64,000 bases of DNA from Streptomyces sp. A1277 (GTDB taxonomy: Bacteria > Actinomycetota > Actinomycetes > Streptomycetales > Streptomycetaceae): the NCBI RefSeq assembly GCF_004795015.1, contig NZ_SSBI01000022.1, positions 50,261 through 114,260 of the forward strand, in the 5' to 3' direction. Of the stretch, positions 8,034 through 17,068 are shown piece by piece. The notes beneath the pieces are model-generated. The model worked only from the letters and a program-made list of their open reading frames with translations, made no database searches and was not told where the DNA came from. A program made the translations under genes and the position numbers. How positions within the stretch are numbered: position 1 is the stretch's first letter; every line of letters starts with the position of its first letter.

Positions 8034-9002
8034 TCACTTCGCGCCGAGTGCCGTGCGCAGGGCGGCGAGGTTGGACTTCATGACCTCGATGTAGTCATCG
8101 CCCTTGGACTTCTCGGTAATTCCCTCCAGCGGGTCCAGGACGTCGGTCTTCAGGCCGGTGTCGCCGGCGACGGTCTTCGCCGTCTTGTCGCTGGCGAGGG
8201 TCTCGAAGAAGACGGTGGTGACCTTCTTCTCCTTCGCGATGGAGTGCAGGGCGCTGATGCGGGCGGGGCTGGGCTCGGCCTCGGGGTCGATGCCGGCGAT
8301 GCCCTCCTGGGTGAGGCCGTAGCGCTCGGCCAGGTATCCGAAGGCGGAGTGGGTGGTGATGAACGTCCTGGTCGCGGTGTCCTTCAGCCCCGTCCGGTAC
8401 GCGGTGTCGAGCGCGCCGAGCTCCTCGACCAGGGCGGCGGTGTTCTCGCGGTAGTCCGCGGCGTGGTCCGGGTCGGTCTTCTCCAGGGACTTGCCGACTC
8501 CCTTGGCGACCTCGGTGTACTTCACCGGGTCCAGCCATATGTGCGGGTCCGCGCCGGCGTCTTCGCCCCCGTGATCGTGGTCGTGCTCGTCGTGGCCGTG
8601 CTCCTCGTCGCCGACCTCCGTGCCGTGGTCCTCCAGCGTGGTCAGCGTCGTGACGTCGAGGGCGTTCGGGGATTCGGAGAGCTTGATCGCGTCGTCCACG
8701 GCGGGCTGGATGCCCTTCAGGTAGAGGATGAAGTCGGCGTCGCTGAGGCCGCCGGTCTGCCGTGGGCTGAGCTCCAGGTCGTGGGGTTCCATGCCGGGCT
8801 TGGTCAGGGTGGAGACGGAGACGTGGTCGCCGCCTATGCGCTCGGCCAGGAACTGCATCGGATAGAAGGACGCCACCACGTTCAGCCGGTCGCCGTCCTT
8901 GTGGCCGGAGGTGCCGGACGTCGAGCAGGCGGAGAGGGCGGTGAGACCGAGGACGGCTGCGCCTGCGACGGCGGCGGCGGGTATGAGGCGGCGTACGTTC
9001 AT
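8034..9002 (-). CDS. znuA: Zinc ABC transporter substrate-binding lipoprotein ZnuA
   Basis: Cluster A-I solute-binding protein that captures zinc outside the membrane. The N terminus is a lipoprotein signal peptide ending in a lipobox-like LSAC. A long His/Asp/Glu-rich loop (EEHGHDEHDHDHGGED) in the first half is the typical zinc-scavenging insertion. The start is uncertain: ATG 9002 and ATG 9011 are in frame and neither has a clear Shine-Dalgarno sequence. The Zur box at 9024-9038 is so close that transcription probably starts at or near the ATG. Confidence 0.93.
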   Translation of the reverse strand: MNVRRLIPAAAVAGAAVLGLTALSACSTSGTSGHKDGDRLNVVASFYPMQFLAERIGGDHVSVSTLTKPGMEPHDLELSPRQTGGLSDADFILYLKGIQPAVDDAIKLSESPNALDVTTLTTLEDHGTEVGDEEHGHDEHDHDHGGEDAGADPHIWLDPVKYTEVAKGVGKSLEKTDPDHAADYRENTAALVEELGALDTAYRTGLKDTATRTFITTHSAFGYLAERYGLTQEGIAGIDPEAEPSPARISALHSIAKEKKVTTVFFETLASDKTAKTVAGDTGLKTDVLDPLEGITEKSKGDDYIEVMKSNLAALRTALGAK

Positions 9003-9023
9003 GACAGTCATTTTCAACAAAAG

Positions 9024-9038
9024 TGGAAACGATTGTCA
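9024..9038. promoter_or_regulatory. Zur box
   Basis: TGGAAACGATTGTCA is a 15-bp near-palindrome of the form TGRnAAYGATTnTCA, matching the known actinobacterial Zur-box pattern. It lies 13-22 bases before the possible znuA starts and in the divergent gap with glyS, so repression of znuABC in high zinc is the natural reading. Confidence 0.8.
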
Positions 9039-9234
9039 ACAAGCGGGTTGAGGTGGGGAGCGCGGTGAGGGATGAGCGGCGGGCGAAGGCGTCGGCTCCG
9101 ATACCGATTTGATCGAAGGGGCGTGGCCGCCGGTAATCTGGGCCATTCGCCCGCTCGTCTCCCGACCACCACCCCCCACTGAGGCGCCCCGGGCCACCCT
9201 TGTCCAGTTCCGTCGTCGTAATGAAGAGAGCACC

Positions 9235-10617
9235 GTGGCCGCCGACAAGATCGACTCCATCGTCAGCCTGAGCAAGCGCCGTGGCTTCGTCTACCCCTGC
9301 AGTGAGATCTACGGTGGTCAGCGCGCCGCCTGGGACTACGGGCCGCTGGGTGTCGAGCTCAAGGAGAACCTCAAGCGCCAGTGGTGGCGCTACATGGTCA
9401 CCTCCCGTGAGGACGTGGTCGGCATCGACTCGTCGGTCATCCTGGCCCCCGAGGTGTGGGTGGCCTCCGGCCACGTCGCCACCTTCTCGGACCCGCTGAC
9501 CGAGTGCACCTCCTGCCACAAGCGCTACCGCGCGGACCACCTGGAGGAGGCGTACGAGGAGAAGCACGGCAAGCCGCCGGTCAACGGCCTGGCCGACCTC
9601 AACTGCCCCAACTGCGGCAACAAGGGCACCTTCACCGAGCCCAAGCAGTTCTCCGGCCTGCTCTCCACGCACCTCGGCCCGACCCAGGACTCCGGCTCCG
9701 GCGCGTACCTGCGCCCCGAGACCGCCCAGGGCATCTTCACCAACTTCGGCCAGGTCCAGCAGACCTCGCGCAAGAAGCCGCCGTTCGGCATCGCGCAGAT
9801 GGGCAAGTCCTTCCGGAACGAGATCACTCCGGGCAACTTCATCTTCCGCACGCGTGAGTTCGAGCAGATGGAGATGGAGTTCTTCGTCAAGCCGGGCGAG
9901 GACGAGCAGTGGCAGGAGTACTGGATGGAGCAGCGCTGGAACTGGTACACCGGTCTCGGCCTGCGCGAGGAGAACATGCGGTGGTACGAGCACCCGCAGG
10001 AGAAGCTCTCCCACTACTCCAAGCGCACCGCTGACATCGAGTACCGCTTCCGCTTCGGCGGCAGCGAGTGGGGCGAGCTGGAGGGCGTCGCCAACCGCAC
10101 GGACTACGACCTCACGGCCCACTCCAAGGCATCCGGCACCGACCTGTCCTTCTTCGACCAGGAGAAGAGCGAGCGCTACACCCCCTTCGTCATCGAACCC
10201 GCGGCCGGTGTCGGCCGCGCCATGCTGGCCTTCCTCCTCGACGCCTACAGCGAGGACGAGGCGCCGAACGCCAAGGGCGTCATGGAGAAGCGCGCCGTGA
10301 TGCGCCTCGACCCGCGTCTGGCGCCGGTCAAGGTCGCGGTCCTCCCGCTGTCCCGCAACCCGCAGCTCTCGCCGAAGGCGAAGGGCCTCGCCGCCGACCT
10401 GCGGCAGAACTGGAACATCGAGTTCGACGACGCGGGCGCCATCGGCCGCCGCTACCGCCGCCAGGACGAGATCGGCACGCCGTTCTGCGTCACCGTCGAC
10501 TTCGACACCCTGGACGACAACGCGGTCACCGTCCGCGAGCGCGACACGATGAAGCAGGAGCGCGTCTCGCTGGACCAGATCCAGAGCTACCTCGGCTCCC
10601 GTCTGCTCGGCTGCTGA
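9235..10617 (+). CDS. glyS: Glycyl-tRNA synthetase (alpha2 type)
   Basis: Class II aminoacyl-tRNA synthetase charging tRNA-Gly. The 460-residue protein starts VAADKIDSIVSLSKRRGFVYP, the usual N terminus. It has the motif 2 region (GKSFRNEITPGNFIFRTREFEQ), motif 3 (GVGRAMLAFLLDAY) and a C-terminal anticodon-binding domain. A CTSC...CPNC insertion around residues 97-135 is a likely zinc site. The frame is open to 9109, but GTG 9235 fits the family alignment. It is transcribed away from znuA. Confidence 0.97.
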   Translation: MAADKIDSIVSLSKRRGFVYPCSEIYGGQRAAWDYGPLGVELKENLKRQWWRYMVTSREDVVGIDSSVILAPEVWVASGHVATFSDPLTECTSCHKRYRADHLEEAYEEKHGKPPVNGLADLNCPNCGNKGTFTEPKQFSGLLSTHLGPTQDSGSGAYLRPETAQGIFTNFGQVQQTSRKKPPFGIAQMGKSFRNEITPGNFIFRTREFEQMEMEFFVKPGEDEQWQEYWMEQRWNWYTGLGLREENMRWYEHPQEKLSHYSKRTADIEYRFRFGGSEWGELEGVANRTDYDLTAHSKASGTDLSFFDQEKSERYTPFVIEPAAGVGRAMLAFLLDAYSEDEAPNAKGVMEKRAVMRLDPRLAPVKVAVLPLSRNPQLSPKAKGLAADLRQNWNIEFDDAGAIGRRYRRQDEIGTPFCVTVDFDTLDDNAVTVRERDTMKQERVSLDQIQSYLGSRLLGC

Positions 10618-10637
10618 CGGCCGCACCCGCCGACCGA

Positions 10638-10674
10638 AGCCCCCGCTTCCGCGCCCGCCGCGGAACCGGGGGCT
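10638..10674 (+). terminator. glyS terminator
   Basis: AGCCCCCG (10638-10645) with TTCCGCG pairs with CGCGGAA and CGGGGGCT (ending 10674), a 15-bp stem with one mismatch, 20 bases after the glyS stop. The rest of the gap to 10847 is GC-rich and contains short imperfect repeats built on GGGGGCCGGCCGCTGTC; I see no gene there. Confidence 0.75.
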
Positions 10675-10847
10675 CCGTGCGTCCGGGGCGGCGCCGGGGC
10701 CGGTACCCGAAGCCGTCGCGCCCGGGCCGGTGCCCGGGGGCCGGCCGCTGTCCGGGGGCCGGCCGCTGTCAGGGGCACGTCCCGGGCCCGGGGCTCGGCC
10801 CTCGTCCGGGGCTCGGCCCTCATCCAGGGCCCTTCCCGCGCCCGGGG

Positions 10848-11435
10848 TCAGGCGCGCAGGCCGCGCAGCAGCAGGTCCGATACGGCGGCGAACTCCGCCC
10901 CGATGGCCGGCTTCTGCCACTCCGCGGCGTACCCCGGGTCGTGGAAGCGGGCCGTCGCGTCGAAGACGGCCTGGGCGGCGGCCCCCGGATCGTCGACCGA
11001 GAACCGCCCCTCCTCGACCCCCTCCGCGATGATCTCCCGCAACTGGTCGACCAGGTGCCGGATGTGGTCCTCCACGACCGTGCTCCCGCCCATCAGCACC
11101 TGGTACGTGGCGAACAGCTCGGGGTCGTCGCCCGCCTTGTGGCGCTTGGCCTCGAACAGGGTCTCCAGCCACTGCCGCAGCTTGTCCGGGGCAGGCTGGG
11201 CGGTCGCCTCCAGGATCTCGGTGAGCGCCAGCTCCGTCCGGGTCAGCCAGCGCCCGGTCACCGCCTCGCGCAGGGCGGTCTTGGTCCGGAAGTGGCGGTA
11301 GACACTGCCGTGGCTGACGCCCAGCGCCCTCGCCACGTCGACCACGGTGGCCTTCGCGGGCCCGTAGCGGCGCAGGACCTCCTCGGTCGCTTCGAGGATG
11401 CGCTCGGGGGTCAGCGGGTCGGGGGGCGGCGTCAT
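10848..11435 (-). CDS. TetR family transcriptional regulator
   Basis: A 195-residue repressor with the N-terminal TetR HTH (TPERILEATEEVLRRYG, then ALGVSHGSVYRHFRTKTAL) and a C-terminal ligand and dimer domain of the TetR_C_33 kind (FEAKRHKAGDDPELFATY). It lies 83 bases downstream of an aldo/keto reductase gene on the same strand and may be cotranscribed with it. The imperfect palindrome at 12626-12647 upstream of that reductase is a candidate operator. The ligand is unknown. Confidence 0.88.
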   Translation of the reverse strand: MTPPPDPLTPERILEATEEVLRRYGPAKATVVDVARALGVSHGSVYRHFRTKTALREAVTGRWLTRTELALTEILEATAQPAPDKLRQWLETLFEAKRHKAGDDPELFATYQVLMGGSTVVEDHIRHLVDQLREIIAEGVEEGRFSVDDPGAAAQAVFDATARFHDPGYAAEWQKPAIGAEFAAVSDLLLRGLRA

Positions 11436-11518
11436 CGTGGGTGTGCTGCCTTTCGGGGGCGTCGGGCGGGGCGGGGGCAGGGGGCGGGGGCCCGCACCTC
11501 GCCGACCGTACCCGGGGG

Positions 11519-12532
11519 TCAGCGTTCACTGTCCAGGTGGGCCATCTGGTCGGCCGGGTAGCGGTCACCGGCGGCCGACCCCGCCGGGACCGCCTCCTCG
11601 ATCGCGGCGAGTGCCACCGCGTCGAGCTGGACGTCCAGGGCGCCGAGGGCCTCGGTCAGCCGGTCGCGGCGGCGGGCACCGACCAGCGGCACGATGTCCG
11701 TACCCCGGGCGAGGACCCAGGCGATGGCGATCTGGGCCACCGTCACGCCCTTCTGCTCGGCGATCTTGCGCAGCGCCTCGACCAGGTCCAGGTTGCGCCG
11801 GAGGTTCTCCGCCTGGAAGCGGGGGCTCATGGACCGGAAGTCGCCCGGGGGCAGCTCGCGGTCCTGGCTGAAGTGGCCGCTGATCAGGCCGCGCGACAGC
11901 ACCCCGTACGCGGTGACGCCGATGCCCAGCTCGCGGCAGGCGGGCAGGATCTCCGCCTCGATGGACCGGGAGAGCAGCGAGTACTCGATCTGCAGGTCCG
12001 AGACCGGGGCGACGGCCGCCGCCCGGCGGATCGTGTCGGCGCCCACCTCGGACAGGCCGATGTGGCGGACGTGTCCGGCCTCGACCAGCTCGGCGATGGC
12101 TCCGACGGTCTCCTCGATCGGGACGTCGGGATCGACCCGGGCGATCCGGTAGACGTCGATGTGGTCGGTGCCGAGCCGCTGCAGGGAGTACGCCGCGAAG
12201 TTCTTGACGGCCGCAGGACGTCCGTCGTACCCGGTGAAGCCGCCCTCGACGGTTCGTAGCGCGCCGAACTTGACGCTGGTCAGCGCCTGTTCGCGGGCGG
12301 TTGCCGGGGCGGTGCGCAGGGCCTCGTTGATCAGCAGCTCGTTGTGGCCCATGCCGTAGAAGTCGCCGGTGTCCAGCAGCGTGATGCCGGCTTCGAGCGC
12401 GGCGTGGATGGTGGCGATCGACTCGGCGCGGTCGCTCTCGCCGTACAGCGCGGACATGCCCATGCAGCCGAGGCCGATCGCGGAGACCTGCGGGCCGGTC
12501 GATCCGAGTGCGCGGGTGGGAAGGGCGGTCAT
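11519..12532 (-). CDS. Aldo/keto reductase
   Basis: NADPH-dependent reductase of the AKR TIM-barrel superfamily, 337 residues. Visible are ALGSTGPQVSAIGLGCMGMS at the N terminus, the catalytic LLDTGDFYG (Asp and Tyr), the Lys-containing LTSVKFG and the cofactor segment near the C terminus (VPLVGARRRDRL). The start ATG 12532 follows AGGAG. The physiological substrate is unknown. The downstream TetR gene suggests inducible expression, perhaps by an aldehyde or xenobiotic. Confidence 0.9.
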   Translation of the reverse strand: MTALPTRALGSTGPQVSAIGLGCMGMSALYGESDRAESIATIHAALEAGITLLDTGDFYGMGHNELLINEALRTAPATAREQALTSVKFGALRTVEGGFTGYDGRPAAVKNFAAYSLQRLGTDHIDVYRIARVDPDVPIEETVGAIAELVEAGHVRHIGLSEVGADTIRRAAAVAPVSDLQIEYSLLSRSIEAEILPACRELGIGVTAYGVLSRGLISGHFSQDRELPPGDFRSMSPRFQAENLRRNLDLVEALRKIAEQKGVTVAQIAIAWVLARGTDIVPLVGARRRDRLTEALGALDVQLDAVALAAIEEAVPAGSAAGDRYPADQMAHLDSER

Positions 12533-12625
12533 CGAGGACTCCTGGGGTGCCGGAGGGATGCGTGAGGACGTGTCGGGGCGCCCAAGAGTCGCTGCGGCGC
12601 CGCACAACGACCATGGCATGTGCGA

Positions 12626-12647
12626 TGACAGATTTCAATAATTGTCA
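12626..12647. promoter_or_regulatory. Imperfect palindrome upstream of the aldo/keto reductase
   Basis: TGACA (12626-12630) and TGTCA (12643-12647) flank an AT-rich centre about 95 bases upstream of the reductase start, in the divergent gap. It is a candidate operator for the TetR regulator. Confidence 0.35.
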
Positions 12648-12714
12648 GTCCATGTTCCCTCGGTAGGGGGAATCGGGTCCGCCGGCGGAAAACCGGGTGA
12701 GGAGGGCGCCCCGC

Positions 12715-12762
12715 ATGGGTACCGTCTTGCGCATGTATTCGTTCTTCCAGATCTACGAGTGA
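12715..12762 (+). CDS. Micro-ORF, 15 aa
   Basis: MGTVLRMYSFFQIYE, preceded by GGAGG at 12701-12705 with ideal spacing. A shorter version starting at the internal ATG would be MYSFFQIYE. The aromatic-rich peptide has no match I know. It could be a leader for the gene at 12850 or chance. Confidence 0.3.
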   Translation: MGTVLRMYSFFQIYE

Positions 12763-12849
12763 GCGCGCGGCGGGCCCGACCGCCCGCCGCCCCCCGTATC
12801 GATCCAAGGTCGCGACAGACCTCACTGAGACCAGGAATGGGAGAACCCC

Positions 12850-13143
12850 GTGGCCAAGAGCCGTAACAACCTCCTCGGCGTCGGCGGACAGCGCAAGAAG
12901 CTGTCCCGCGCCGGGGCGCAGGGCGCAGGATCCGCGCGCGACGCCGACCGCAGGACGGCCGCCGACCAGAAGCAGGAACTCCTCCGCAAGATGCGGGAGC
13001 GCGCCACCGGTGTCGCCGAGCCGCGGACCCCGGCCGCCGAGCAGGAGGCCGCCCAGGAGCGCGACACCCCGCAGCAGCAGGCCGTCCAGGAGCGCGACAC
13101 CCCGCAGCAGGAGAGCGAGCAGGGCCGCGCCGCGCGGAGCTGA
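12850..13143 (+). CDS. DUF6243 family small protein
   Basis: A 97-residue, very hydrophilic protein beginning VAKSRNNLLGVGGQRKKLSR, which I recognise as a conserved small Streptomyces family (DUF6243). The middle is a Gln/Lys/Arg helix (DQKQELLRKMRERA). The C terminus holds two copies of QERDTPQQ with an 11-residue period, encoded by a 33-bp tandem repeat. No membrane segment is visible. Function is unknown. Confidence 0.85.
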   Translation: MAKSRNNLLGVGGQRKKLSRAGAQGAGSARDADRRTAADQKQELLRKMRERATGVAEPRTPAAEQEAAQERDTPQQQAVQERDTPQQESEQGRAARS

Positions 13144-13177
13144 CCCGTCAGGGGGCGCGCCGCGCGGAGCTGACCCG
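13054..13177 (+). repeat. Two short tandem duplications at the DUF6243 3' end
   Basis: A 24-base unit at 13054-13077 recurs at 13087-13110 (33-bp period, inside the gene). A 22-base unit at 13126-13147, which includes the stop codon, recurs at 13156-13177. Both look like recent slippage products. Confidence 0.75.
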
Positions 13178-13206
13178 CGCCCGCGCCCGGGCCCCGGCAC
13201 TCCCGC

Positions 13207-13269
13207 TCACCCCACCGTGCGCGGCAGCCGCAGGGTCAGCAGGGTCGTCAGGGCGACCGCCGCCAGGGA
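13207..13269 (-). pseudogene. C-terminal tail of a lost membrane protein
   Basis: Read on the minus strand this encodes LAAVALTTLLTLRLPRTVG followed by TGA. It resembles the last transmembrane helix and tail of a transporter such as an MFS permease. Upstream sequence does not continue the frame as a recognisable protein, so it is a scrap. Confidence 0.35.
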
Positions 13270-13323
13270 ACAGCTTCAGGAACTGGTGCGCACCGCCGAA
13301 GTCCGGCCGCCGGGGCAGCCACC

Positions 13324-14805
13324 TCAGGACCCCGTGCGCGCCGCCGAGGACTGAGCGGTGGGCCCGGCGGCCGGGGCATCGGCAACCGGCTCCGCCAGCC
13401 GTTCGGCGGTCCGGCGGGCCGTGTCCCGCGCCCGGCGTCCGCTGCTCAGCGCCCCCACCAGCAGGACGCAGAACCCGCAGCCGGTGACGATCCACCAGCC
13501 GGGCCTGCTCGCCGCCACGAATCCGTCCGCCGCGCCGGGGTGCGCCATGCCCGCCGCGAGGACCGCGCCGATCACGGCGACGCCGAGGGTCTGGCCGATC
13601 TGCCGGCTGGTGGAGGCGACGGCCGCCGCCACGCCCGCCTGGGAGCGCGGCATGCCGGAGACGGCGGTGTTGGTGATGGGCGCGTTCACCGAGCCGAAGC
13701 CCAGGCCGAACAGCACGTAGGCGGCGAACATCGAGACCGTGCCGGTCTCCGCGTCGAACGCCGCCAGCATCAGCCCGCTCACCGCCATCGAGCCGCCCGC
13801 GACCAGCAGCGGTATGCGCGGCCCCCGACTGGCCACGAGCCGCCCCGACAGCGGCGACAGGACGCAGACCACGGCCGCCATCGGCAGCGTGTACAGGCCG
13901 GCCTCGAACGCGCTCAGCCCCCGGACGTCCTGGAGGTAGAGGGTGTTGAGGAAGAGGAAACCGCCCAGCGCGGCGAAGGCGCTCACCGCGATGACGGTCG
14001 CCCCGCTGAACGGGACGCTGCGGAAGAACCGCAGGTCGATCAGCGGGTCCGCGCGCCGGGGCTCGTACACCAGCAGGCCGGCCAGGGCGGCCGCCGCGAG
14101 CGAGGCGAACAGCAGGATCTCGGTGGAGCCCCAGCCCTTCTGCGGGGCCTCGATGATCGCGTACGTCAGCGAGCCCAGCAGCGTGATCACCAGGAGTTGG
14201 CCCACCGGGTCCGGGCGGCGGGCCCGGTGGGCGCGCGACTCGGGGACGTAACGCCAGGTCAGCAGCAGGGCTGCGATGCCGACCGGCAGGTTGACCCAGA
14301 AGATCGACCGCCAGCCGACCGAGTCGACCAGGCCGCCGCCGACCACCGGGCCCGCCGCCATCGAGATGCCGACGACACCGCCCCAGACCCCGATCGCGCG
14401 GGCGCGCTCACGGGGGTCGGTGAAGGTGTTGGTGATGATCGACATCGCCACCGGGTTGAGCATGGAGCCGCCGACGGCCTGCACCATCCGGAACGCGACG
14501 AGCGCCTCCAGGTTCGGCGCCAGCGAGCACAGCGCCGAGCCCAGCGTGAACAGCACGAGCCCGGCCATGAAGACTCTGCGCCGGCCGATCCGGTCGGCGG
14601 TGGAACCCGCGAGCATCAGCAGGGAGGCGAGGACGAGCGTGTACGCGTCGATCGTCCACTGCATCCCCGCGACGCTCGCGTCCAGTTCCCGGCGCATGGC
14701 GGGCAGGGCGACGTTCAGGGCGGTGGTGTCGAGGCTGACGATCAGCAGGCTCATGCAGCAGATCGCCAGCACCAGCATCCGCCGCCGGTGGCTCAGTTCA
14801 GGCAT
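13324..14805 (-). CDS. MFS transporter, DHA2 (EmrB/QacA) type
   Basis: A 493-residue proton-driven drug exporter with about 14 transmembrane segments. The N-terminal motif D1 region (SLDTTALNVALPAMRREL) and motif A (GSTADRIGRRRVF) are intact, as is motif C (GPVVGGGLVD). The C terminus is a charged cytoplasmic tail. It stops 17 bases after the upstream beta-lactamase-facing gap begins and is not clearly in an operon. The substrate is unknown. Confidence 0.92.
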   Translation of the reverse strand: MPELSHRRRMLVLAICCMSLLIVSLDTTALNVALPAMRRELDASVAGMQWTIDAYTLVLASLLMLAGSTADRIGRRRVFMAGLVLFTLGSALCSLAPNLEALVAFRMVQAVGGSMLNPVAMSIITNTFTDPRERARAIGVWGGVVGISMAAGPVVGGGLVDSVGWRSIFWVNLPVGIAALLLTWRYVPESRAHRARRPDPVGQLLVITLLGSLTYAIIEAPQKGWGSTEILLFASLAAAALAGLLVYEPRRADPLIDLRFFRSVPFSGATVIAVSAFAALGGFLFLNTLYLQDVRGLSAFEAGLYTLPMAAVVCVLSPLSGRLVASRGPRIPLLVAGGSMAVSGLMLAAFDAETGTVSMFAAYVLFGLGFGSVNAPITNTAVSGMPRSQAGVAAAVASTSRQIGQTLGVAVIGAVLAAGMAHPGAADGFVAASRPGWWIVTGCGFCVLLVGALSSGRRARDTARRTAERLAEPVADAPAAGPTAQSSAARTGS

Positions 14806-14820
14806 CCATCGATAGTACGG

Positions 14821-15777
14821 CTAACTAACGACCTCCGCTGCCAGTGCCGCTGCCGCCTCCCGGACCAGCAGGTGGTCGCCCTCCGCGGCGGAATCGCCGC
14901 CGGGCTTCGTCGTCAGCACCGCCAGGACCACCGGCGCCCCCTCGGGCGTCCACGCGACGCCCACGTCGTTGCACGAGGCGTACGAGCCGCCGCCGGTCTT
15001 GTCCGCCACCGTCCACTCCGGTGGCAGGCCGGCCCGGAAGCGGGTGCCGCTCGTCCGGCAGTTCAGCAGCCACTCGGTCAGCCGCTCGCGGTCCCGGGGC
15101 TCCAGCACGTTCCCCAGGACGAGCCGCGCGTAATCACGGGCGAGGGCGCCGGGGCTGGTCGTGTCCGTGACCCGGCCCGGCTCGGCGGAGTTGAGCTCGG
15201 GCTCCCAGCGGTCCAGCCGGGTCACCCGGTCGCCCAGCGAGCGCGCGAAACGCGTGACCGCGCCCGGCCCGCCCAGTTCGCGCAGCAGCAGATTGGCGGC
15301 GGTGTTGTCGCTGTCGCCGATGGCCGCGTCGCACAGCCGGGCGACGCTCAGCCCGTTCGCGATGTTCTCCGGGGTGCCGGTGACCGGCGAATCGGACACG
15401 CAGTCCGCCTCCGTGTAGTGGATCACCTTGTCCAGGACCTCGCCGTCCCGGTCCAGATCCCGCAGGACGGCCGCCGCGGCGAGCGTCTTGAAGGTGGACA
15501 GCATGGGGAAGCGCTCTTCGGCCCGGTGCCGGACCGCGACCCCGGTGGCCACGTTGTACGCGAACGCGCCGACGCGGGCGCCGTGCACCCGCTCCAGCTC
15601 GCGCAGCCGGGCCGTGGCGGAGGCGGACGTACGGGCGGTCGCCGCCCGGGCGGGGCCCGCGCCCAGGAGCAGCGCGCCGGCGGCGCCCGCGACGCCGAGC
15701 GTGAGCAGCACGCGGCGGCTGGGGGCGGCCGTGGCGCGCTCGGTGGCGATCCGGGTCAAGGGCGAATGAGGTGTCAT
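14821..15777 (-). CDS. bla: Class A beta-lactamase
   Basis: Secreted serine hydrolase that opens beta-lactam rings. All catalytic motifs are present: S94-T-F-K97, the S156-D157-N158 loop, the omega-loop E192-P-E-L-N196 and K260-T-G262. The N terminus has a twin-arginine-like signal (SRRVLLTLGVAGAAGALLLG) ending ARA, suggesting Tat export. ATG 15777 is chosen although the frame is open far upstream. Cys126, Cys240 and Cys269 could allow a disulfide. The gene diverges from dusB. Many streptomycetes carry such an enzyme. Confidence 0.94.
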   Translation of the reverse strand: MTPHSPLTRIATERATAAPSRRVLLTLGVAGAAGALLLGAGPARAATARTSASATARLRELERVHGARVGAFAYNVATGVAVRHRAEERFPMLSTFKTLAAAAVLRDLDRDGEVLDKVIHYTEADCVSDSPVTGTPENIANGLSVARLCDAAIGDSDNTAANLLLRELGGPGAVTRFARSLGDRVTRLDRWEPELNSAEPGRVTDTTSPGALARDYARLVLGNVLEPRDRERLTEWLLNCRTSGTRFRAGLPPEWTVADKTGGGSYASCNDVGVAWTPEGAPVVLAVLTTKPGGDSAAEGDHLLVREAAAALAAEVVS

Positions 15778-15919
15778 GACCTTCGTCTCCTTCGTCTGCC
15801 GGCTCCTTGCCGGAAGCCCCACGCTACGGCCGGGCTCCGACGACGCCCGCCCTTTTCCCTCCCACCGGCGGGCCCCGGCCGCCGGCCGAGCAGTGGCCCG
15901 GGTACGGGACAATGGGGCC

Positions 15920-17068
15920 ATGACCACGCTCGCCCCCTCGCCCCCGCTGCTCCGTATCGGCCCGCACACCGTGCAGCCGCCGGTGGTCCTGGCCCCCATG
16001 GCCGGCATCACCAACGCCCCCTTCCGCACGCTGTGCCGGGAGTTCTCGGGCGGTAAGGGGTTGTTCGTCAGCGAGATGATCACGACGCGGGCCCTGGTCG
16101 AGCGCAACGAGAAGACCATGCAGCTCATCCACTTCGACGCGAGCGAGACCCCGCGCTCCATCCAGCTGTACGGAGTGGACCCGGTCACGGTCGGCAAGGC
16201 GGTCCGCATGATCGTGGACGAGGACCTGGCCGACCACATCGACCTGAACTTCGGCTGCCCCGTCCCCAAGGTCACCCGCAAGGGCGGTGGTTCGGCCCTT
16301 CCGTACAAGCGGCCGCTGCTGCGCGCGATCCTGCACGAGGCCGTCTCGCGCGCCGGGGACCTGCCCGTCACCATCAAGATGCGCAAGGGCATCGACGACG
16401 ACCACCTCACCTTCCTCGACGCCGGCCGGATCGCCGTGGAGGAGGGCGTCACGGCGGTCGCCCTGCACGGCCGGACGACCGCCCAGCACTACGGCGGCAC
16501 CGCCGACTGGGAGGCCATCGCCCGCCTCAAGGAGCACGTCCCGGAGATCCCCGTCCTCGGCAACGGCGACATCTGGTGCGCGGACGACGCCCTGCGCATG
16601 ATGCGCGAGACCGGCTGCGACGGCGTGGTCGTGGGGCGCGGCTGCCTGGGCCGCCCCTGGCTGTTCGGCGACCTGGTCAGCGCGTTCGAGGGCACCGCGA
16701 CGCGGCAGGCGCCCACGCTGCGCACCGTCGCGGACGTCATGCTGCGCCACGCGACGCTGCTGGGGGAGTGGATCGGCGACGAGGCCCGGGGCGTGATCGA
16801 CTTCCGCAAGCACGTCGCCTGGTACCTCAAGGGCTTCGCGGTCGGCTCCGAGATGCGCAAGAAGCTGGCGATCACCTCGTCCCTGGAGGAGCTGGGCTCC
16901 CAGCTCCAGGAGCTGGACCTCGACCAGCCCTGGCCGGACGGCGCGGACGGACCGCGCGGGCGCACCTCGGGCAACAACCGGGTGGCCCTCCCGGACGGCT
17001 GGCTGAAGGACCCGTACGACTGCGCGGGCGTCGGCGCCGACGCGGAGCTGGACACCTCCGGGGGCTGA
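15920..17068 (+). CDS. dusB: tRNA-dihydrouridine synthase (DusB-like)
   Basis: FMN-dependent reductase that converts uridine to dihydrouridine in tRNA D-loops. The 382-residue protein has the N-terminal FMN barrel (VLAPMAGITNAPFRTLCREF), the catalytic Cys113 in LNFGCPVPKVTRKGGG, the LHGRTTAQHYGG segment and GNGDIW, then a helical tRNA-binding C-terminal domain. ATG 15920 gives the normal N terminus. The neighbouring beta-lactamase diverges from it. Confidence 0.94.
   Translation: MTTLAPSPPLLRIGPHTVQPPVVLAPMAGITNAPFRTLCREFSGGKGLFVSEMITTRALVERNEKTMQLIHFDASETPRSIQLYGVDPVTVGKAVRMIVDEDLADHIDLNFGCPVPKVTRKGGGSALPYKRPLLRAILHEAVSRAGDLPVTIKMRKGIDDDHLTFLDAGRIAVEEGVTAVALHGRTTAQHYGGTADWEAIARLKEHVPEIPVLGNGDIWCADDALRMMRETGCDGVVVGRGCLGRPWLFGDLVSAFEGTATRQAPTLRTVADVMLRHATLLGEWIGDEARGVIDFRKHVAWYLKGFAVGSEMRKKLAITSSLEELGSQLQELDLDQPWPDGADGPRGRTSGNNRVALPDGWLKDPYDCAGVGADAELDTSGG

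Noticed and set aside
8095..11568. A minus-strand open frame of more than 1,100 codons
   Set aside because: It overlaps znuA, glyS and the TetR gene in a wrong frame and has shadow composition.
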